Shown: one piece after another, positions 27,101 to 36,100 of the stretch | How the letters are laid out: every line of letters begins with the position of its first letter | How positions within the stretch are numbered: position 1 is the stretch's first letter | Assembly (NCBI RefSeq): GCF_019175285.1 | Contig: NC_056523.1 | Coordinates: forward strand, 125,283,692 to 125,347,691 | Source: Sceloporus undulatus | Lineage: Eukaryota; Chordata; Lepidosauria; Squamata; Phrynosomatidae | Direction: 5' to 3' | DNA length: 64,000 bases | Made by a program: the position numbers and the translations under genes | The notes under the pieces: generated by a model | The model's input: the letters and a program-made list of their open reading frames with translations, nothing else | What the model was told of the DNA's origin: nothing | Database searches by the model: none

Positions 27101-30100
27101 AGCTGTTTGCTTGGGTATGTGTGCATGTCTCTCTCTCTCTCTCCAGGATGGTGAGCAAAGCCAAAAACATCAATATCCACATTGGAGTATCCACACGGAG
27201 AGAAGGAAATCAGCACTGCCATCCCAAAGCACTAACAAGTATTAATCCACCCCTAGCGATTAAAGGAGGCAGGGGGCTCACACAACAGCCAAACCTAAGG
27301 AGGAAATAACTTGGAAAGTGGAAAATTATCCTCCTTCCCAGAACTGTCCAATGAGTCACTCAAGGAGGAAGGAATTTGTAGTGGCAGAGGCAGACAGACA
27401 TGATGGATAAGCTGAAGTGCAAACAGGAGGGAATGCAATACATTTAGAAATTGAAACTTGTGAGGTTTATTCCGGGTAGCGAGAGGAAGCATTATGAATA
27501 ATAGAACACTGAATTTTTGGATTTGTAGCTACGCAATGACACATTTATGCAGCAAACCTCTCTCTACTAAGTAGACCAGTACAGACTCTACAGTGGGCTT
27601 TGCCCCAGGATTCAAGGACATCCTAGATAGTGACCAGCTTGACACATCAGGGATACAGAAATACAACAACACAAGATTGTCCAAAATAAGGAGTTCAGTC
27701 CTGCCCAGAACTCAGCTATTATCACCAGAGTAATCCTGCAAGAGATACTGAAGTGGACAGAACTTTGCACTGGCCCTCAGCACATAGCTTCCTGAACATA
27801 CCATCACTCAAAGGCTGGGGCAGTCCAGCTCCTAGTCTTCCTTCACATACCTCACTTCCTCATATCTCCTCTGGGAAACCTGGTCACTATTTCCAGGTTA
27901 TTCCTTCCTGCATGTCGTTGCTTATATGGCCTTCCAGTACAGTATTGGCCAAATGCAGAATCCCTTCCTTAGAGACTTAACAAAGCTTCTGAATAAAGAA
28001 ACAAGGCCATATCAGTTTTGGCTGGCTTTGCTGGGTAAGGCAGAGGCAAGTGAGGACACTTACATTGTTGTAGAACAGTTCCTGCGTGCACCTCCAAGCA
28101 ACAATACCCAAACACAAACGAATGAACACACACACACACACTCCTGAGAAAGTGTGCTCACCAGACATGGTAACAGGCACAGCAAATATGGTGAGCCTAT
28201 GTTTAGAAGCTTGGATGGATGAAAAAGCCTTACTGAATAGCTATAAAGGCCCTTTTGGAAAGTCTGTTCACACTGCCATTTTAAGAGATTTTGTTACTTG
28301 AAGCTGAGGCAAAATGATGCCCTCTGCTGCTAAGGCCAAAGCCAACACTTTAAGACTTGCTGCACTGTTGAGATCCCAATTTCAGCATTCATATCTCCCT
28401 CCTTCTGGTATTGCCTGAAGCAAACTGCTTCACCTTCTTCCTCCAAGGCTGACCTTGCCTGTTTCCTGAAGAGGGCACGTGTGCAAGCCTTCCCCTTTCT
28501 AGGCTCAGAACTGAGTTCTGGCTTAAGGATGCAGAAAGCTTGCTGCTTGGTACTATCCTGACCTCTGCTGGTGAGAGAAGCTGCTGTACTATTTATAAAT
28601 CAAGCAAAACTGTGTCTTAGCTGAATCACAGGCCTGCTGCCTCGAAAGGAGTTTCCATACATATAGGCTGTCATATGCACAACATGAATATTATTAATGT
28701 ACTGTGGAAAGCAAAAGAAAGCCCCTTCACAGCACATAATATATGTCCCTCTGCCATCAGGTTGGATAGTCGTATGCAGTGGTGTTTCATGCAGGTACTG
28801 TAGGGCAGAGAGTCCTATTAGAATTCTGAATTTGCATGCATCTGTTAAAAGAGAGTTGATGTAACACTTTGGAAATAAATATGGCTAAAAAGTGATAAAG
28901 AGAAGAAAGTAATATGAAGCTCAAAACCCTTAGGAAGAATTTTACCGAAAAATGCATCAATGTTTAACATATTGTTGAAAATATAATGTAACATATACTT
29001 AACATATACAGATTAACATATACTGTAAAGAACATCAGTGATTTTTCTCCCAATTTTAGTCTGAACTTTCATCATGCTCATGAAAACAATATGTAAATTA
29101 TACCCATTACCGACAGCTGTCCCTCAGGCCTGAGTCTACAGCTGATCTTTTGCAGAATGCCAAGATGTCCACTTCTGTGGCCAATGTGGTGGCGCAGTAG
29201 CAGCATCTGCTGGTCTATTAACAGCACAACACTCAGCTGGAGACAGCCTGATTTTCAGGACTATGTTTAGCCTTTCCAAACACACACACACACGGTAAAA
29301 ACTCTGAACTCACACAGTTCAGATTCTGTGTCAAGAAAAACAGCTCTATAAATTAAGCAAACAAAACTGCCAAATATTTTGTATTATTTATTCTGGTTTT
29401 GGCAATTGTGCAGTGCTGGGAAAAGAAGGGATGATGAGCTCCCAAGCATTCCCTCATGTTATCTCCCGTCTAATTTCAAACGTCAGCAGGCATTATCCAC
29501 ACATTGGCAATGGAGCCGAAAGGGCTACATTGTGAGAGTGCTAGAAACTTGCTTTTTAAAAATGAATAGATTTTTAGAAAGGAGATCTCTGAATTCTGGA
29601 CTACATCTTGTGGTCTTTCAATACAGCATGATATGGTATGACAGCATACAGTCAGACCTACTTACTGTCCTATCCATTTCTGAGAAGGAATTGGCAAAGC
29701 AAAAGATCACAGTCTCATCCCACCCCTTATGTTAAAATGCATTCTACTCCCTCAAAAGGGCCAGGTAAGCAGCCTGAGCCTATTTTTAAAAGCTCTGTAA
29801 ATGATTAGCAAAACATCTCTGGCAAGGGTAAGTATGTGCCCAGGTAAGCAACTAGGTAAAATGGGTAAGAGGGCTGTTCTCCTTGCCCCAAATCTTCTGC
29901 ATACATCCTTCAATAGACTATCGTCCAACAGACTATATCCCTTGAGAAAAGGTTCTCCACACATACTTTAAGATTTGTTGTTTCCTAGACGCTCACACAC
30001 ATGTGCATACACACATACTACTGTGTATGTTTAGATACAGTATGTTGGGGTGGGCAAATTAGGTGTGTCCAGGGGTAAATTTTGTCCTCCTTAAATTTGG

Positions 30101-33100
30101 TTGAGGGCTGCATTTTTCTCCCAAAATTATGACTGTAAATCCATATCTGATTTGGATGGCCGGGGGGGGGGGGGGACGGGGATTGAAACATCCCATACAC
30201 ACTAAACCTCTGTCTTGTTGTTAACCACCTTTGAGTCAGCTTCAATTCATGGCAATCCCATAAATGACATGTCTTCAAGACCCTATCCTCACTCATTCAG
30301 CTCAGGTCCTGCAAACTCAAGGCCAAGGCCTCCTTGATTGAGTCCATCCATCTAATATACACTCTTCCTCTCTTTCTGCTGCACCATATCTTTCCTACCA
30401 TTATTGTCTTTGCAAGTGAGTCATATCTTCTTGTGTGTGGCTGAAGTATGACAGCCTCAATTAGTCATCTTAGCTTCCAGGAAGAGCTCAGCCTTGATCT
30501 GTTCTAGGACCCATCTGTTTGTCTTTTTGCTTATCTATGGTATCCTCAGCATTCTTCTCCAGCACCACATTTCAAATGAGTTGACTCTTCTTCTATCAGC
30601 CCTCTTCACTGTCAGGCTCTCAGATCCATACATGGTGATGGGAAATACAATGGCTTAGATGATCCTAATTTTAATTAGGCTCTGTCTTACTGTAAACTAC
30701 TGCTGTGGAGATTTCCAGAAGCAGCAATTATCATTTTTGAGCTCTCTAAAATTGGGAGGCAGAAGAGTTCAGGGGGAATCTCAAGTTCCCAAAAAGGGCT
30801 AAGGAGGAGTCACACATGCAGTCCACATTTTTAATGGCAAGATGAAAGCAAAATTACAACCCTATCTAACTCTGCCGAAGTTTAGTTTACAATGTGCCAG
30901 TAAACCAACAGAGAATCCCAACACACACCATTTGTCAACTTTCACTTATTGAACTAGATACTTGTGAAGTGTTTAAATAGTCTCCTTGCTTAGAGGAATC
31001 ATCCATCTGCGTATGAAATGCCCCCAACATTCAATATGCTATGTTAGCCAAAAAAGTGAAAAACAAGAATCTGTTAACTATGGCAATGAGTGATGTCCTG
31101 AAAGATAATGATTAGGAGAGAAATACATTAAAATTAAAATGTTTAAACTGCCACTAGACAGAGTTCTGAGATGCACAGCCTTCTTTGGCGAAATGATACT
31201 CAATTTCAATATTTAGCACAACAGTCAAAGTCAAATCCTTACTGCCAAAACAGAAAACCTACAGCATTATGTTTAACAATAACTGGCTAAAATGCTGTTA
31301 GTGGAAAGATCTTTGCTCTGGTTCAATAAGCTAGAACATGAACCTACAAACTAATTTCTTTGTTTTCTATGTGCAATGCTGTACCTATCACATTTTTTTT
31401 AAAAAAAACCAATTACATCAAGATTTAAGTTTGTCTTGGGATTTTAAAAAATTACACACCTCTTCTATATTTTAAAACAGAGATTGCCTTTTTATTGTTG
31501 AGTGGGCAACTGCTGAGCAACTGAAGGCACTTTACATGTTGGCCAGGTACTCAAGGTCACTATTAACCAAAAACTGGCATGTGATTAAAAGATGTCCCAG
31601 AATTAACAAGCTTCTATCTCTCTCATCTCCAAATACTGACCAAACACACTGTTTGGAAAGGAAAGAATGAGCACTACTAGATTGGCAAAATCATAATTTC
31701 AGAAACAGATTATTTTCAGCTTCCCTCCTTCAAACTGGCTGCTTTTCTCTCCTGAAGTTTGGGATGAGTCTGGAGCTAATATTTACTGGAAAGGAAGACT
31801 CAGACTTATAGTTCACATACAGCTGTAGGATACACTTACCAAAAGCTTTCCGGGGCTCAGTGAGTTTCAGTGCAAAAGTGCGGCCTTTGGGCAAGTCCTT
31901 GAGCATTTTGGCGACTTCATAGTGCCGGCAACCAATAAGACTCTGGCCATTGATGGACTCTATCATGTCTCCCACGTTGATTACTTGAATCCGGTCAATA
32001 ACACTCCCTTCCTTGATTCTCTGCCAAAAACAGATGTGAGTAGTCATTATGCAAGCCCAGTGATTTTCTGATCCCAGGCGGTTCCTACCTTGAAAGTTTC
32101 AAAAGCAATGTCATCAAAAAGGAAACATGATGGTAGTGGAGGAAGTGGTTCATTCAGCCATTCCAGACCCCTCCCTGTGTGGTTGTTAGCTGACAGCTTG
32201 TCTTCAGGAAAAGGAATTTTGTGGGCACATACATGTTTGTGAGAGAGACATACTAAAGTTCAGGATACATAAAGTAATTTGAAGGAGTTCTATATCTATT
32301 GAATAGTTTTCTAATATGTGGTTATAAATAGCCCATGGGAAAACCAAGACTAAACCTTTGGTGACTCTTCTGCCTGCATCACTTCCCCCTTCTCTATGTG
32401 GAGACTTACTCTTTTGTCAGGCGTCCAATCAAAGGTTATCAAGAAACTAAGTTCAACATTGAGAATTTAAACACCTCAGTCCCTTCTACCCATTTTCACA
32501 CAGGGCCCAACCACAACACAAAATCATGGACAGACATTGCACAGCCTGTTTGCTTCAATGCTGACCCTGCAACTCTTTCATGAAAACCATGAATCATAAT
32601 TATGCTTCTATTTCTAATTGACTCACTGGTGCAAGTGAACAGTGGCACAACCAGTCTAACATCCTGTTTCCAGAAGAATTAATTGCCAAATACCTTGCAG
32701 GGAAGAATAACCCCACCCCACACAAGCAAGCAAAATCATATCCCTGGCAGCAGTCTGGGAAGAGAACAATACTTCTGCGCCACCAGATAACGTATACATC
32801 TTACCCAAAGTACAGCACTAGACCTTATGTAGGCCCGTATATATTATCTTGACCCAAGTTTCTACCTATATACTAAAAAGGCTAGAGCATTCCTGTTCTT
32901 TATGTTAAATAAGTTTTTGCAGAGAAGTACCTGTGACTATAAACTGAACATGAAAGAAATCTATAGTTTGTGTGTATTGTACACATCAGTGAGTGGTATA
33001 ATCCCTGATACGGTCCTGTTCAGGTGTTACTTACTAAATAACCTGCTGATTCAAAGTAGGCACAAAACCTGAATAAGACCTCAATGGATTAAGTATGGAA

Positions 33101-36100
33101 AGCAGTTACAAGTGATTCCTGATTAACCCCAAGCAGAGAAACAAAGGAAGAGGAAGGGGAGGAGATTGGAACCAGGCAGAGTGTTTTGCTCAGAAGAAGT
33201 ATTTCACTGCTGCCGAAACCAAAGCAACTGGACAATAATGGTTGTATAGAAGTTGTATAGACTGTTTGTTTTATGAGGTCTGCTTAGGCAATGGTGAAAA
33301 GATCTAAAGCTGCTTATGTAAAGAACTAGTAATACACACTGAGGGGTTATGCTGGGCCATGCTTCTCCCTCATATCATCCTGTAGCACATATATTCCCTC
33401 TAGGACTGAAAGGCAGATGAACTCTGCATGAAGTGCTGCAATTGCTTATGGATTACAACATGGTCTGTCACCATGTGTAGACTTTCTTCTCTGCCCACAG
33501 GTCTGGTCTCCCTGTAACTAGCTCTGGGGTCCCTTTATACCTCCCTGGGAAAACACAGATTATGATGAGATTCCAACTGCTCTGACTGGAAAGAAAGTAT
33601 GTAAAACCAATCCCAGGGCCACCACTTATTTCCAGAAAGCAAGGACATGTGGGCCCACAGTGAAACAATGCCTCTACTTCTGGGATGAAATTTAGTGCTG
33701 TTTTCTTAGATGACTTTGCTGCAGCTGTTTTCAATACTCCTAATGCAGCAGACATGTGTGCAGAATGAGTGTTGCAATCTCATGCAACACTCTTGCAATA
33801 CTCTTTAATATGCCCAGATGTGTGAAAAAAGAATGGACTTCAGTATAGCGCGCCTGCGCCATACGCCGGCACACCATACATGGCTTTAACCTTACACAGA
33901 AGATCAAGCCGCCAGGCATGTATGTGCCCATGGTGCACACATTGCACCGAACACGGAAGCGCTCCCCCATTGCAGCCAATGGGGTTTGATTTTACGCATT
34001 TTCCCCATACATGGAGGGATCCGGAATGAATCCCTGTGTATGGAGAGGGCCCACTGTATTTTCAAACCATTTCTTGACTTATGCACCAGTTGTACAGGAG
34101 GTAATTAGTAAGACTGAAGTGGATTAAGATTCCAGTAAAGCAAGCTTCCTCACAAGTAGAGAGGAAGGGCTGCTCATGGATAATTTGTTCAGGGTAGCAT
34201 GACTAGGTGGGGATGAAGCCAAAAGTTGAAAAGTCTCTCATACAATCATAGAGTTGGAAGAGATTGCAAGGGCCATCCAGTCCAACCCCCTGCCATGCAG
34301 GAAATCTCAATCAAACCATCCCCAACAGAGGCATCCAGCCTCTGCTTAAAGACTTCCAAAGGAGACTCCACTACACTCCGAGGGAGTTTGTTCCACTGTT
34401 GAACAGCCTTTACTGTCAGGAAGTTCCTCCTAATGTTGAGGCAGAATCTCTTTTCCTGTAGCTTGCATCCATTGCTCCGGGTCCTAGTCTCTGGAGCAGA
34501 AGAAAACTAGCTAGCTCCCTCCTCAATATGACATCCCTTCAAATATTTAAACAGAGCTATCATATCACCTCTTAGCCTTCTCTTTTACAGGCTAAACATC
34601 CCCAGCTCCCTAAGTCATTCCTCATAGGGCATGATTTCCTCCTTTCTCTCCTCCTTTCTCTGTCAATCTTTACTTTTGTAATCATAAATAACAACAAAAA
34701 TGTTTCTTTCTCAACTCCCCCCTTTATCTCATGATAGTGGGATATTATATTTGCCAGAGGTCTGAACTGATCAAGATGAGTGGCCTAGGTTGCCCTCTCC
34801 AGTTCTAGCAACATATAGCTTCTACAACATTTTTTCTATGAAGAACAGAAATAAATATTGAATATATATTCAAAACTATGCCATTTCATGCCTCTTCTGA
34901 ATAAGGAGCAGCACTGTTGGTTCACAGCAAAAATCTACCTCATCTAGCATCCTGTTCCCCACAGTGGCTAACAAGACATCTCTTCAGAGCCTGTAAAACA
35001 GAGGTACATTGCCTTAATACCTAAGAGCTTCCATTTACCTATCATGGCTACTAGCTATGAGTCAATGTACCAATAATTCCATTTTAAGGCAATCATATCA
35101 TCTCACTCCAGCAAATTAAATAAGTTATCCATGTACATTTTCTTTTGTCTCATGAATTTGTTGCCAATTAATTTCACTGGGTGATCAAAAGCGCTAGTAT
35201 TGTTAAAAAGGAAAGGCGTGGGCAAAATTGTCTAGTTCTTCCATAGCACCTTAACATTTATAACTCTGTTTAATCATCATTTTTCTAAATTAAACAAACC
35301 TGAATTGTCCAGCTATTCCAGGCTACTTGATGTAGTCGGATTTACCTATTTACACCAGAGATGTCTTAATCATTGGACCTCTGGGAGGTATAGGACCTCC
35401 AGATATCCCAACAAGCCTGACTAATAGTAAGAGATTATGGGAGTTACAGTACAAAGCATCTGAGAGTCAACGTTTCCAAAGTCTGTTTTATAGCATTAAG
35501 AAACAGAGTGCCCTGATTTTCACATTTCATGCAGGAAAACTCTTCAGCAAGTCCACTCATGTGTTGTGGAATCACTAGGAAAGGAAAAGAGCCTTCTCAG
35601 CCATACTAGAAAGAGAGTGGGATGAAGAGTAATTGACCTTTGCTAGGAATTACTGGAGTTGGGATCCTCATTCCAATGTGGGCAGGATCATTGAATGAGG
35701 ATTAGTGGTAAACACTTTTCAAAAATAGTATTGTAAAAGTTAAGTGGGGCAGTGTGGAGTTGTAAAATTGTGTTTCTCAAGTTGTCAAATTAGGAGAAAC
35801 AGTGCATGCAACATAGAGGACAACAATAATTTAAATGTTTAAAAAGTCCCACAGGCAGAATTCCCCTCTCAGCAGCATGCAAACACCCAAGAGAAGAGAC
35901 AACGCAGTGTAAGATGGGGCTATCCAATCCTACCTTGATGAAAGCATAGCCAGCACCATTGTCCGTGATGGTCAGACCCAGAGCTTCCTCAGACTTGAAC
36001 ACTTCAACCTCCTTCCTCTGGCCCTTTGTGTGGGCAAAGATGAAATCTTCCAGGCCAATCTGGCCACCCAACAGCTTATCCATGTCCACTTTGTGGGTAT

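Larger units (their letters stand above)
24596..27110 (+). mobile_element. L1-clade LINE, decayed ORF2 fragment
   Basis: This AT-rich stretch encodes L1-type ORF2 segments in order: [16 protein letters not shown] (linker), [17 protein letters not shown] near 25248, [43 protein letters not shown] (RT catalytic motif near 26300) and [20 protein letters not shown]. Stops and frame changes are common, so it is old. It contains a hAT MITE (25734-25873) and a Tigger-like MITE (25903-26132). The 5' endonuclease and a poly(A) end were not recognised. Confidence 0.85.
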
